Shown here in pieces: positions 7,918 through 17,124 of a stretch of DNA of 41,496 nt. This stretch comes from Bacillota bacterium. GTDB taxonomy: Bacteria > Bacillota > Clostridia > Acetivibrionales > DSM-1351. The stretch lies in contig JAEWST010000033.1 of NCBI GenBank assembly GCA_023398105.1, positions 1 through 41,496 of the forward strand, written 5' to 3'. Within the stretch, counting starts at the first letter, position 1. Every line of letters starts with the position of its first letter. The position numbers and the translations under genes were made by a program. The notes beneath the pieces are model-generated. The model was not told the DNA's origin and ran no database searches. It was given only the letters and a program-made list of their open reading frames with translations.

Positions 7918-8611
7918 ACATAGTATCTTTGTTGTAGAAGATGAAATGCATATTCAGCAACTTATTAAATATAACCTTGAAGCAAACGGCTTTAAGGTTA
8001 GTGTTTTTGATAACGGTGAAGATTTATTATCTCATTGCATAGAAAATATTCCAGACTTATTTATTCTTGATATCATGCTGCCAGGTATTGATGGTTTAGA
8101 GGTTTGTAGACGGTTACGGCAAAATAATTCAACTAATAGTGTTCCTATTATTATGTTAACAGCCAAAAGTGAGGAATTTGATAAGGTACTAGGTTTAGAA
8201 TTAGGTGCTGACGACTATATTACAAAACCCTTTAGTGTTAGGGAATTATTAGCTAGAATAAAAGCTTTATTCAGAAGAGTGAATACAGCTAATGAACCAA
8301 AGACAGATAATATTATTTCTCAAGCAGACATTACAATTAATTGTACAAGAAGAGAAGTTTACAAAGGTGACAAAATTATAGAAATGCCTCTTAAAGAATT
8401 TGAACTTCTAAAAATGCTTATGATAAATAAGGGTAAAGTTTTATCTAGAGAACATCTTCTTGACAAAGTGTGGGGATTTGATTACTACGGTGAAACCAGA
8501 ACTGTTGACGTACATATTCGATATTTAAGACAAAAAATTGAAGAAAACGATGAAAATCCTACACTTATTGAAACTGTTAGAGGTATAGGATACCGATTTA
8601 ACGATAAGTAA
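7910..8611 (+). CDS. phoP: PhoP/PhoB-type response regulator
   Basis: An OmpR-family regulator of 233 residues. The receiver has the acidic pair Glu10/Asp11, phospho-acceptor Asp54 in FILDIMLPGIDG, Thr84 and Lys106 in YITKPF. The C-terminal winged helix (about 135-233) ends in RTVDVHIRYLRQKIEE and VRGIGYRF. I use ATG 7910, which overlaps the phoU stop, with GGGGGT before it; the longer frame from 7856 would lie inside phoU and lacks a site. It should be phosphorylated by PhoR and bind the TTAACA repeats found upstream of pst and pit genes. In Gram-positive naming it is PhoP. Confidence 0.95.
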   Translation: MSKHSIFVVEDEMHIQQLIKYNLEANGFKVSVFDNGEDLLSHCIENIPDLFILDIMLPGIDGLEVCRRLRQNNSTNSVPIIMLTAKSEEFDKVLGLELGADDYITKPFSVRELLARIKALFRRVNTANEPKTDNIISQADITINCTRREVYKGDKIIEMPLKEFELLKMLMINKGKVLSREHLLDKVWGFDYYGETRTVDVHIRYLRQKIEENDENPTLIETVRGIGYRFNDK

Positions 8612-8852
8612 TATCCATAATAAGGGCATTTATAATCATACGCTAGAATTATATATCATCCCATTTATTTCCAAATAATTGCATGAAGCAGTAATGACTG
8701 ATTAGTAACCCCGATAGTTTGTTTTTGATGCTAACCTCCACAAACACTCTCAAAAATTACTTGTGGGTTATATTGCTCGAAATCCGTGAGCATACTTAAT
8801 ATGAAAAGGGGGTTCAGGGTTCATATCAGTAATTTAATAAAATTTGATCTAA
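8612..8852. other. Gap between phoP and phoR with repeat remnants
   Basis: This 241-bp gap contains CCAAATAATTGCATGAAGCA, similar to family A, and at about 8755-8790 a decayed family C module (CAAAAATTACTTGTGGGTTA then GCTCGAAAT). There is no open frame. The two genes are usually adjacent or overlapping in related operons, so an old repeat insertion is plausible. Confidence 0.5.
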
Positions 8853-10667
8853 ATGCTTGGTATGAACATATTTATGAAGAATAAAATTGTTAAATACACA
8901 ATTTTACTTGTAATTATAGCAATAACTATTGCAGGTATATTTACTATTGCATTATCAAGATATTTTTATATATATGAAGTAAAAAATAGTTGTGAAAACA
9001 TAGCGGTTTTATTATCCTATCAAATTGAACAGCAAACTTATACAGCATCAAATATCGAGTATAGTAAACTTGCCAATGATTATGCAAAGCTACTTAATAA
9101 AAAAGATTCTAATATTGGTACCTTCTCCCTTGCTACAAGAATAACAATAATTGAACATAATGGTGCAGTATTGGGAGATTCTGATTCAAATGCCCTTGAT
9201 ATGGAAAACCATATGAATAGAAAAGAAGTATTAGATGCACTTGAAGGTAAATTAGGCTTTGACGAACGCTTAAGTAAAACCCTCAATCTTGACTATATAT
9301 ATGTTGCATACAATATAGAGAGCAAAAACATAATTGTTAGAGTTGCTGTTCCTGTTAACCAAATTAATTCAATTAATAAGTCTTTTTATCTATATACTAT
9401 TATAGGCATATTAGTGGGCTTAATGCTTACATTACTTATTTCTCTCAAGGTATCGAATATCCTTACTGCTCCCTTAAATAAGCTTATAGCTATTACAAAA
9501 GAAATTTCAAATGGAAACTACAAAAAAAGAGTTGAAATATACTCTGATGATGAAATTGAGGAATTAGCATATACTTTTAATGAAATGGCGGATAAGCTTG
9601 ATGATACACTTTGTGGAATATTAGATAAAAATATAAAAATAGATACAATAATTAATAGTATGCGAGACGGAATAATTGCAATTGATACAAACTATAAAAT
9701 ATTAATTATAAATACTAGTGCTTGTGATATTTTCGGTGTTAACTACGGTCCTGGTATAATTGGAAAAAACCTATTGGACATTACAAAAAATCCTAAAATC
9801 AATTCATATTTAGAAGACACTATTCAGAACAATCTGGCACTCACTGATGAGATTACCATTTTTTCGCCTAGAATGGTTAGTAATTTTATTTACAAGGTTT
9901 ATACTAATCCAATAAAAAGTGGAGAACTTAGAGTTCAAAATGTTGGTGGTGTCATTACTCTTCATAATGTAACCTCCGTAAAAAAACTGGAGCAAATACG
10001 TACAGAATTTGTTTCAAATGTTACTCATGAGTTAAAAACCCCTTTGACCTCCATCAGAGGCTTTGTTGAAACACTTAAAGATGGTGCTATTGAAGATACT
10101 GCTGTAGCTTCAAAATTCTTAGATATAATAGATATTGAAGCAGAGCGGCTTTACCACTTAATAAATGACATTCTTCAATTATCCGAAATAGAAAGCATGC
10201 GAAATGACGATAAAGTTACGCAAAATAGCCTAAATCTAATTGTTGAAGAAGTTATTCAATTATTAGAGCCTTCTGCTATGAAAAAGAATATTAAACTCCA
10301 TGTTAGTATAGAGCCCGACATAAACATTTTAGTTAATAAATATCGAATTAAGCAAATGTTAATAAATCTAATTGATAATGCTATTAAGTACAATATTGAA
10401 AGTGGTAGTGTCTATATAAATGCTAATAAACTGCAAGGCACTACTGCAATATCAATTAAAGATACAGGAATAGGTATTCCCTCCATACATCACTCTAGGA
10501 TTTTTGAAAGGTTTTACAGAGTTGATAAAGGTCGCTCAAGAAATATGGGTGGAACAGGACTAGGGCTTTCAATTGTAAAACATATTGTTCACCTATATAA
10601 TGGTGATATTAGCATAATCAGCGAATCTGGCAAAGGTACTGAGTTTATTATTAGGCTTCCGTTGTAA
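8853..10667 (+). CDS. phoR: PhoR-type sensor histidine kinase
   Basis: A membrane sensor kinase of up to 604 residues. It has one span near residues 14-34, an extracytoplasmic domain to about 175, a second span at about 178-198, HAMP (200-252), PAS (about 263-375), the phosphorylated histidine His392 in VTHELKTP, and an ATPase domain with Asn509, DTGIGI (537-542) and GGTGLGL (566-572). Context makes it the partner of the preceding regulator. The start is uncertain: ATG codons at 8853, 8862 and 8874 all lack a clear ribosome site. It is followed by a bidirectional terminator at 10808-10837. Confidence 0.93.
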   Translation: MLGMNIFMKNKIVKYTILLVIIAITIAGIFTIALSRYFYIYEVKNSCENIAVLLSYQIEQQTYTASNIEYSKLANDYAKLLNKKDSNIGTFSLATRITIIEHNGAVLGDSDSNALDMENHMNRKEVLDALEGKLGFDERLSKTLNLDYIYVAYNIESKNIIVRVAVPVNQINSINKSFYLYTIIGILVGLMLTLLISLKVSNILTAPLNKLIAITKEISNGNYKKRVEIYSDDEIEELAYTFNEMADKLDDTLCGILDKNIKIDTIINSMRDGIIAIDTNYKILIINTSACDIFGVNYGPGIIGKNLLDITKNPKINSYLEDTIQNNLALTDEITIFSPRMVSNFIYKVYTNPIKSGELRVQNVGGVITLHNVTSVKKLEQIRTEFVSNVTHELKTPLTSIRGFVETLKDGAIEDTAVASKFLDIIDIEAERLYHLINDILQLSEIESMRNDDKVTQNSLNLIVEEVIQLLEPSAMKKNIKLHVSIEPDINILVNKYRIKQMLINLIDNAIKYNIESGSVYINANKLQGTTAISIKDTGIGIPSIHHSRIFERFYRVDKGRSRNMGGTGLGLSIVKHIVHLYNGDISIISESGKGTEFIIRLPL

Positions 10668-10681
10668 AACAAACTTGTACA

Positions 10682-10795
10682 TTAAGTACTCAGCTTTCTC
10701 CCATAAAAATCTATTGGTAAGTAGAATTATCAAAGGTTTGTTTCCAAGAATTTCCAGGCTTTAAGTAGCACATTCAACTGCGAAAGTTGATTAAA
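10682..10795 (-). repeat. Family A repeat, reversed copy
   Basis: On the minus strand the order is AATCAACTTTCGC, a stretch with GGAAACAAACC, core CAAACCTTTGATAATTC, then ACCAATAGATTTTTATGGG and GAGAAAGCTGAGTA. The ends form an imperfect inverted repeat. It lies between the convergent phoR and cellobiose phosphorylase genes. Confidence 0.72.
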
Positions 10796-10807
10796 GTATT
10801 CTAATAT

Positions 10808-10837
10808 AAAAGCCAGAGAAAATATCCTCTGGCTTTT
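10808..10837. terminator. Bidirectional terminator between phoR and cbp
   Basis: AAAAGCCAGAG (10808-10818) and CTCTGGCTTTT (10827-10837) form an 11-bp stem with an 8-nt loop. It carries A/T tracts on both sides, suiting two convergent transcripts. Confidence 0.88.
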
Positions 10838-10895
10838 ACTATTAAGTTGCTTCATAACATTTTCGCTCTAGTTTTTTACTAAGTTTGCCATGAAA

Positions 10896-13331
10896 TTAAC
10901 CCATTACCACTTCAACATTGTGTACTTTACCATCATTAAATACTGGAATAGTGTTACCATCAATTTCATTTCCATCAACAACAAGCTTTTTAACACCCTT
11001 ACAAACATGATTAGGATTAGTTATAGAAATCTCAAAAGTTGCATTTCTAAACTTTCTGCTTACCTTGTAGCCATCCCAATCGCTAGGAATACAAGGGTCT
11101 ATCATAAGTCCATTATAATCTGGCTTGATACCCAGTATATTTTGTGATATAACTATAAAATTCCAAGCAGCTGTACCAGTTAGCCATGAATTTTTTGCTT
11201 CACCTGGCTTAGCAGCATCCTTACCTGCAATCATCTGTGAGTAAACATAAGGCTCTGTTTTGTGAATCTCACTGATTTCTTCTGTATATGCAGGAGCTAT
11301 TTTCTTATAATATTCAAAAGCTCTGTCTCCTCTGCCAATTACAGTTTCACCTGCTATAATCCATGGATTATTATGACAGAATATACCTGCATTTTCTTTA
11401 TATCCTGCTGGATATGTTGATATTTCACCCATATTTATATAGTATTTTGTGAATGCAGGGTTATTTAGTACTAAGCCATATGGTGTATCAAGATATTTAT
11501 TTGCTGAATCAAGAGCCTTCTCAACATAGCCTTTATCAACACCTATTGCAGCCATTGAGCAGAAGCCTTGTGACTCAATAAATATTTTACCTTCTTCATT
11601 TTCGTTGCTTCCTATCTTTTGTCCAAAGTCATCATAAGCACGAATAAACCATTCGCCATCCCAACCGAATTTGAGAACAGCTTCATTCATATTTTCAACT
11701 TGCTCCTGTGCCTTTTTAGCTTCGTCAGCCATACCCTTCAATTCACACAACTTAACATACTCTGGTCCATAGAATACAAACATACCAGCAATAAATACAG
11801 ACTCTGCAACCTTTCCATCCTTACTGGTTGTTGTCTGGAAGGACTCACCAGGAGTGTTTGAGAAGCAATTTAGATTGAGACAATCATTCCAGTCTGCTCT
11901 ACCAATCAATGGTAATCCATGAGGTCCTAAATTATTTACAACGTGATAGAAGGAACGCTTTAAGTGCTCAAACAATGTTGCCTTATTATTTTCATCATTA
12001 TCAAAAGGAACCATCTCCTCTAGTATGCCCATATCACCAGTTTCTTTAATATAAGCAGCTACGCCTGCAATTAACCACAATGGATCGTCATTAAAGTTTC
12101 CACCGATTTCGTCATTTCCTTTTTTAGTCAATGGTTGATATTGGTGATATGCTCCACCTGTTTCAAACTGTGTTGCAGCTATATCAAGTATTCTCTCTCT
12201 CGCTCTATCAGGAATCTGATGAACAAAGCCTAAAAGATCCTGATTAGAATCTCTGAAGCCCATTCCTCTACCTATACCTGTTTCAAAATAAGAAGCACTT
12301 CTTGACATATTGAAAGTAACCATGCATTGATACTGATTCCAAGTGTTAACCATTCTGCATAGCTTTTCATCCTTGTGCTCTAACTTATATTGGGTAAATA
12401 GGCTATTCCATGAATCCTGCATTTCATCAAAAGCAGCCTGTACAGCCGCTGGATTGCCTTTAGCTTCTATCATTGCATACGCTTTTTTCTTGTTAATTAC
12501 ACCCTTGCTTTCCCACTTGTCATCTTGTTCATTCTCAACATAACCAAGTATGAAATCATATTCTTTTTCTTCGCCTGGCTTTAAGTCAACAGTAATACAA
12601 TGGGAAGCCATTGGAGACCAACCATGTGCAACAGAATTTTGAGGTTCTCCACTTATTGGTACTTGAGGTGCATCAAATCCATTATAAAGTCCAACAAATG
12701 TATCTCTATCTGTATCAAATCCTGTTAAATCAGCATTTACTGAATAGAAAGCAAAGTGATTTCTTCTCTCTTTATATTCAGTTTTATGGTAAATAACCGA
12801 ATTTTCAACTTCAACTTCACCAGTGCTCAAATTTCTTTGATAGTTTGTTTGGTCATCCTGTGCATTCCATAGACAGAACTCAATACATGAGAATAACTTT
12901 AAACTCTTATTTTCTCCTGTAGTATTCTTAACTCTTACTCTATGAATTTCACCATTAAAATTCAAAGGAACAAAGAATAAAACTTCTGAGCTTATACCAT
13001 TCTTGCTTCCAGTTATTTTTGTATAACCCATACCGTGTCTGCACTCATAGCTATCTAACTCAGCTTTGACAGGTGACCAGCCTGGAGACCATAAAGTACC
13101 ATTATCATTGATATAGAAGTATCTTCCTCCCATATCAATTGGAACATTGTTATACCTATATCTTGTAATTCTGCGTAAACGCGCGTCCTTATAAAAACAA
13201 TATCCTCCTGCAGTATTTGAAATCAATGAGAAAAACTCCTGAGTGCCTAAATAATTTATCCAAGGATAAGGCGTTTTGGGAGTAGTAATTACATATTCTT
13301 TGTTTTGATCATCAAAAAATCCGTATTTCAT
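10896..13331 (-). CDS. cbp: Cellobiose phosphorylase (GH94)
   Basis: An 811-residue intracellular GH94 enzyme. It splits cellobiose with phosphate into glucose 1-phosphate and glucose, saving ATP. The opening MKYGFFDDQNKEYVITTP, then TPYPWINYLGT and NTAGGYCFYKDARLRRITRY, closely matches known clostridial cellobiose phosphorylases. The catalytic acid is expected at Asp483 in GRADWNDCLNLNC. Length and motifs favour cellobiose over cellodextrin specificity, but this is not proven. There is no signal peptide. The ribosome site is GAGGAG. It lies 52 bp after the LacI-type gene and probably shares its transcript. It depends on cytosolic cellobiose delivered by the ABC transporter upstream. Confidence 0.95.
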   Translation of the reverse strand: MKYGFFDDQNKEYVITTPKTPYPWINYLGTQEFFSLISNTAGGYCFYKDARLRRITRYRYNNVPIDMGGRYFYINDNGTLWSPGWSPVKAELDSYECRHGMGYTKITGSKNGISSEVLFFVPLNFNGEIHRVRVKNTTGENKSLKLFSCIEFCLWNAQDDQTNYQRNLSTGEVEVENSVIYHKTEYKERRNHFAFYSVNADLTGFDTDRDTFVGLYNGFDAPQVPISGEPQNSVAHGWSPMASHCITVDLKPGEEKEYDFILGYVENEQDDKWESKGVINKKKAYAMIEAKGNPAAVQAAFDEMQDSWNSLFTQYKLEHKDEKLCRMVNTWNQYQCMVTFNMSRSASYFETGIGRGMGFRDSNQDLLGFVHQIPDRARERILDIAATQFETGGAYHQYQPLTKKGNDEIGGNFNDDPLWLIAGVAAYIKETGDMGILEEMVPFDNDENNKATLFEHLKRSFYHVVNNLGPHGLPLIGRADWNDCLNLNCFSNTPGESFQTTTSKDGKVAESVFIAGMFVFYGPEYVKLCELKGMADEAKKAQEQVENMNEAVLKFGWDGEWFIRAYDDFGQKIGSNENEEGKIFIESQGFCSMAAIGVDKGYVEKALDSANKYLDTPYGLVLNNPAFTKYYINMGEISTYPAGYKENAGIFCHNNPWIIAGETVIGRGDRAFEYYKKIAPAYTEEISEIHKTEPYVYSQMIAGKDAAKPGEAKNSWLTGTAAWNFIVISQNILGIKPDYNGLMIDPCIPSDWDGYKVSRKFRNATFEISITNPNHVCKGVKKLVVDGNEIDGNTIPVFNDGKVHNVEVVMG

Positions 13332-13383
13332 GTTTTTATCTCCTCTTAATTATTTTTATAATTTATAATGTCAACAAAGAATT

Positions 13384-14430
13384 TTATTTCTTTGTACATG
13401 TCTCTCTAATAACCATTTTTGTCTTATAACTATAGCTTTTAAAACCCTTTCTAGTATTTCTTATATTATAAATGAGTTCCTCTACTGTTTTTTCAACTAT
13501 ACTAAAAATTGGTGTTTCTATTGTTGTCAGTGCTGGCTTTATTAATGACGCAAGAGTAATATTGTCAAAGCCTATTATTGATATATCTTCAGGAACTCTA
13601 ATATTATTATCCTTGAATAACTCTATTGCTGCAATTGCCATATCGTCGTTTGATGAAAAAAATGCTGATGGCAACCTTCCAGTATTAATTAATGCTTGTA
13701 CTGCACTGCTGGTTTTGGACTTGATAAAGTCCCCCTGTAGAATAAATTCATCTTTTATTTTTAAATTGTGCTTTTTCATTGTATCTAAAAATGCTTCATA
13801 TCTCTGTCTTCCAGAATATGTAGATAGTCTCCCTGCTAATAAACCTATCTCTTTATGTCCCAATTCAATCAGGTATTCAACTGCTTCCACAGCCCCTTCA
13901 TAATCCTTTGAACCTACTACTATCAAGTTTTCATTTTCAGATTTCTTACTCTCTATTTCTTCTGCATCATAATCTATCAATGCTATAGGACAACCTTTTT
14001 GTGAAATCTTAATAAGTTCTTCTGCCTCTTTTTCAGTTCCTAATACTATACCGCCATCAATTCTCTTTTGTAAAAACATCTCACTAACACGTCTATAATC
14101 ATTTTCGCAGTATATAATATTTATTAAAACATAATAGCCTCTTGAGTTAGCACAATCAACTACTGCGTTGGTAAATTGATTAAAATAATCATTTTTGTAT
14201 AGCTTATTTGGATTCCCAGCATCAGCTATACTCACTATAAATAAACCTATAGTATCACTTTTCTTACCTGCCAAAACTCTTGCACAAGTATTAGGCTCAT
14301 AGTTATATTTTTCTATTACTTCTAATACCTTTTTCTTTGTATCCTCTGGTACATTAGGATAATTATTTATTACTCTAGAAACAGTGCTTCTTGATACACC
14401 AGCTATTTTAGCTATCTCTTCACTTTTCAT
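13384..14430 (-). CDS. LacI-family transcription regulator
   Basis: A 348-residue regulator. It has an N-terminal LacI helix-turn-helix (IAKIAGVSRSTVSRVINNYPNVPEDTKKKV, about residues 6-35, with the hinge ending YNYEPNTCARVLAGKKS) and a periplasmic-binding-protein-like effector domain (SIIGFDNI near residue 288). It most likely responds to cellobiose or a related sugar and controls the adjacent phosphorylase and transporter genes; the ligand is inferred from context only. AAGGG lies 10 nt before ATG. A strong hairpin (14506-14538) separates it from the binding-protein gene upstream. Confidence 0.93.
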   Translation of the reverse strand: MKSEEIAKIAGVSRSTVSRVINNYPNVPEDTKKKVLEVIEKYNYEPNTCARVLAGKKSDTIGLFIVSIADAGNPNKLYKNDYFNQFTNAVVDCANSRGYYVLINIIYCENDYRRVSEMFLQKRIDGGIVLGTEKEAEELIKISQKGCPIALIDYDAEEIESKKSENENLIVVGSKDYEGAVEAVEYLIELGHKEIGLLAGRLSTYSGRQRYEAFLDTMKKHNLKIKDEFILQGDFIKSKTSSAVQALINTGRLPSAFFSSNDDMAIAAIELFKDNNIRVPEDISIIGFDNITLASLIKPALTTIETPIFSIVEKTVEELIYNIRNTRKGFKSYSYKTKMVIRETCTKK

Positions 14431-14505
14431 TTTAATATTACCCTTTTGGCCTCCGTAAGATATTAACAGAAGATATTAATAGAATTTCCAATAAATTTAT
14501 TTAAA

Positions 14506-14544
14506 ATGGGGCTAACGCTATACTAGCGCTAGCCCCATTTTTTT
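14506..14544. terminator. Strong hairpin between binding-protein gene and lacI-type gene
   Basis: ATGGGGCTAACGCTA (14506-14520) pairs with 14524-14538 at 14 of 15 positions around a 3-nt loop. A T7 run follows on the plus strand; on the minus strand the tail is TTTTAAATAA. In the direction of the operon it would end or attenuate transcription after the binding-protein gene. Confidence 0.8.
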
Positions 14545-14591
14545 CAGCTACTATCATGAATAGATATAAAGCTGTTAATTTTTAGTTAATA

Positions 14592-16127
14592 TTATTTGTT
14601 TGCTGCTACAAAAGTATCAACTTGTTTCTGCATTTCAGCAAGAGCTGCATCTAAACCAGCTGCTTTAAGCTTATCATTAAACTTAGGAACAACTGTTGCA
14701 GGATCAACTTTACCAGTTTCTAGACCAGGCATAAACTGCTTCTTAACAGCTGTTAAAGCAGCAATCTGAGTCTTAACATTTTCTGTGTTAAATGTGAAAC
14801 CAAGAATTGGTGATGGAGCTGAACTAGCATTGTACTCTTTGAACTTAGTCCACTTAGCTGGATCTTCAGAAGCAAACAGGTAAGTGTTGAATTGGTTAGC
14901 GAACAACCATTGTAAGCTGTTGTTGTAATTGTCTTTACCAGCTTGAGTTTGTTCAATTGTAGTATCGTTAATCTTAGTGTAGTGAGTTCCTTCTATACCG
15001 TAGTTAACTAAGTTACAAAGGAAAGCATCAGTGTTCATTAATTCTAAGAACATAAGAGCTCTTTCTGGATTTGCTGATGTCTTTGAAATAGCCTGCATTG
15101 AACCAGTCATCTCACGAGTAGTTGCTCTTGCAGGAGTGATATCGATTTGTTTCCAGTTAACACCATCAGATATTGATTGCTCAGCATCTTTACCTGGTTT
15201 TAATGAAGCAGTAGTAGCGAATACTTTACCTGCTTTTCTAGCTGGAGCATAGTCTGTGATAGTATCAGCATCTTTTCTGATATATCCAGCTTTGTACCAT
15301 TTGTTAAGAGTTGTAAATAATGACATAGCTTCAGGAGTAGCAAAGTCATTAACAACTGTTGTATCTCTTCCGTCACCATATAAAGCACCTGGAACGTTAT
15401 CATCAACTAACTTTTCAAAATCAAGAATTCTGTAAGCTGATTCACCAGTAAGAGTCTGGAATGCTTCAACTCCGTTAGCAGCTTCTTTTTCTTTGATTAT
15501 TGCTAAAGCTGGCTCTAAATCTTCGAATTTCTTAATTGTTGCTAAATCAATGCCGTACTTATCTGCCATATCCTTGTTAACTAAGAATCCCCAGTTATGA
15601 GCCATTTCTTTGTTAGTAGGAATAGCGAATAATTTACCATCAATTGAAGCACCCTTTATTACGTTTTCGCCAAGCAATTTCTTTGTCTCTGGAGCATATT
15701 GATCCATAAGTGGAGTAAGATCTACAAATGCACCTTTAGGAGCATTCTGCTGATAGTTACAAGCCCAGTTTGATGTGAAAGTGATATCAAACTTTTCACC
15801 TGATTGAATCTTTGCACCCATCTTGCTCTCGAAGTCATCACCCCAAGTGAAGATGTTAAGTTTTAGTGTAGCATTGATCTTTGGTTGTAAGTACTTATTT
15901 ACTTCTGCTAAAACTTTGTCCATGTCATTTGGTTGTCCATTACCAACAACATACCATTGTAATTCTACTGGATCAAGTGCTGCTGATTCAGGTGCTGCAG
16001 ATGAATCAACTGCTGAACTAGTTGCAGTTGATGGAGCTGCCTCTTCTGTTTTTCCACATCCAGCTACCATTGAGATAGCCATACAAGTAACCAAAGCTAA
16101 ACCTATTAGTTTCTTTGCCTTTTGCAT
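14592..16127 (-). CDS. Sugar ABC transporter substrate-binding lipoprotein
   Basis: A 511-residue extracellular solute-binding protein. A lipoprotein signal peptide ends in MVAGCGK, so Cys25 should be lipidated, followed by a Ser/Ala-rich linker (to about residue 50). The mature part resembles the large LplA/YtcQ type of family 1 binding proteins. Two LplB/LplC-type permease genes precede it in the same operon, so it is the transport receptor. With cellobiose phosphorylase downstream, cellobiose or cellodextrins are the likely ligands (inference). AAGGAGG lies 7 nt before ATG. Downstream is a strong hairpin, so this gene may be expressed more than those after it. Confidence 0.92.
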   Translation of the reverse strand: MQKAKKLIGLALVTCMAISMVAGCGKTEEAAPSTATSSAVDSSAAPESAALDPVELQWYVVGNGQPNDMDKVLAEVNKYLQPKINATLKLNIFTWGDDFESKMGAKIQSGEKFDITFTSNWACNYQQNAPKGAFVDLTPLMDQYAPETKKLLGENVIKGASIDGKLFAIPTNKEMAHNWGFLVNKDMADKYGIDLATIKKFEDLEPALAIIKEKEAANGVEAFQTLTGESAYRILDFEKLVDDNVPGALYGDGRDTTVVNDFATPEAMSLFTTLNKWYKAGYIRKDADTITDYAPARKAGKVFATTASLKPGKDAEQSISDGVNWKQIDITPARATTREMTGSMQAISKTSANPERALMFLELMNTDAFLCNLVNYGIEGTHYTKINDTTIEQTQAGKDNYNNSLQWLFANQFNTYLFASEDPAKWTKFKEYNASSAPSPILGFTFNTENVKTQIAALTAVKKQFMPGLETGKVDPATVVPKFNDKLKAAGLDAALAEMQKQVDTFVAANK

Positions 16128-16184
16128 TGTGAACCTCCTTAAAATTATAAATATATTTATTGCTATCCATACTCACGTATGGTA

Positions 16185-17111
16185 TTAGCCCTTAACAGCA
16201 CCAACTGTTAAACCTTTTACAAAATATTTCTGGAAGAACGGATAAGCTACAATAATTGGCCCTATTGCCAAAGTACACATTGCCATACGAGCTGTCTCAG
16301 ATGGCAAATTCGCAAGTGCTTGAGAACCTTGTGGTAAATTTGCAGCCTGTGACAAGTACTGAATAGCAGCAAGAGTCTTGTATAATAGATACTGCAAATT
16401 GAATAGCTTAGCATCATCTATAAACATTAGCGGTAAATACCAATCATTCCAGTATTGCAGGCATTGGAACAAACCTACTGTTGCAAGTCCTGCTTTTGCT
16501 AAAGGTAAAACAATCTGAATAAATGTTCTAAACTCTCCAGCACCATCAATCTTTGCTGATTCAATAAGTGAATCAGGAACATTTGTCTGATAGAATGTTC
16601 TCATAATCATTACGTACCAGGCATTGGCAAGAGCCGGAATAATCAATGCAAATATTGTATTGTTCATATGAAGTACATTTACATATACCATATACCATGG
16701 TACTAAACCACCATTGAATATCATTGTGAAAAATACGATAAAAGCAAATTTATTTCTGTGTCTAAAATCTTTTCTTGATATTACATATGAGAACATAGAA
16801 ATTATAGCTAAGCTTACTACTGTACCAACTACTGTTACAAAAATTGATATTCCATATGCTCTAAATATTGCTTCCCCTGTTTTTACAACCCATTTATAAG
16901 CTTCTAAACTGAAAACCTTTGGAATAAAATTATAACCATTTATTGTAATAGTCTTTTCATCTGTAAAAGATATACCAATTATCAAAACAAGTGGAACTAT
17001 ACAACATAATGAATATAATACGAAAATCAAATGAAGTACCCCATTCCAAAAAGGTTTAATTTCATTTAACTTATTAACTGTACCATATTGTACATCATCT
17101 TTATGCTTCAT
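16185..17111 (-). CDS. Sugar ABC transporter permease (LplC/YtcP type)
   Basis: A 308-residue integral membrane protein with about six spans. The EAA loop reads ESAKIDGAGEFRTFIQIVLP (about 192-211). It is the second permease of a carbohydrate-uptake system. The neighbour upstream ends 13 bp away and the binding-protein gene follows after 57 bp, so the three form one operon. There is no ATPase gene in the locus; a shared MsmK/MsiK-type ATPase encoded elsewhere is the usual solution for such transporters. Confidence 0.92.
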   Translation of the reverse strand: MKHKDDVQYGTVNKLNEIKPFWNGVLHLIFVLYSLCCIVPLVLIIGISFTDEKTITINGYNFIPKVFSLEAYKWVVKTGEAIFRAYGISIFVTVVGTVVSLAIISMFSYVISRKDFRHRNKFAFIVFFTMIFNGGLVPWYMVYVNVLHMNNTIFALIIPALANAWYVMIMRTFYQTNVPDSLIESAKIDGAGEFRTFIQIVLPLAKAGLATVGLFQCLQYWNDWYLPLMFIDDAKLFNLQYLLYKTLAAIQYLSQAANLPQGSQALANLPSETARMAMCTLAIGPIIVAYPFFQKYFVKGLTVGAVKG

Positions 17112-17124
17112 GAATTTCCCCCCC

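Noticed and set aside
8853..8880. A single certain start for phoR
   Set aside because: Three in-frame ATG codons lie within 22 bases and none has a convincing ribosome site; I kept the longest and say so.
13472..13903. Antisense open frame within the LacI-type gene
   Set aside because: Long only because of the codon bias of the gene on the other strand; no ribosome site or family resemblance.
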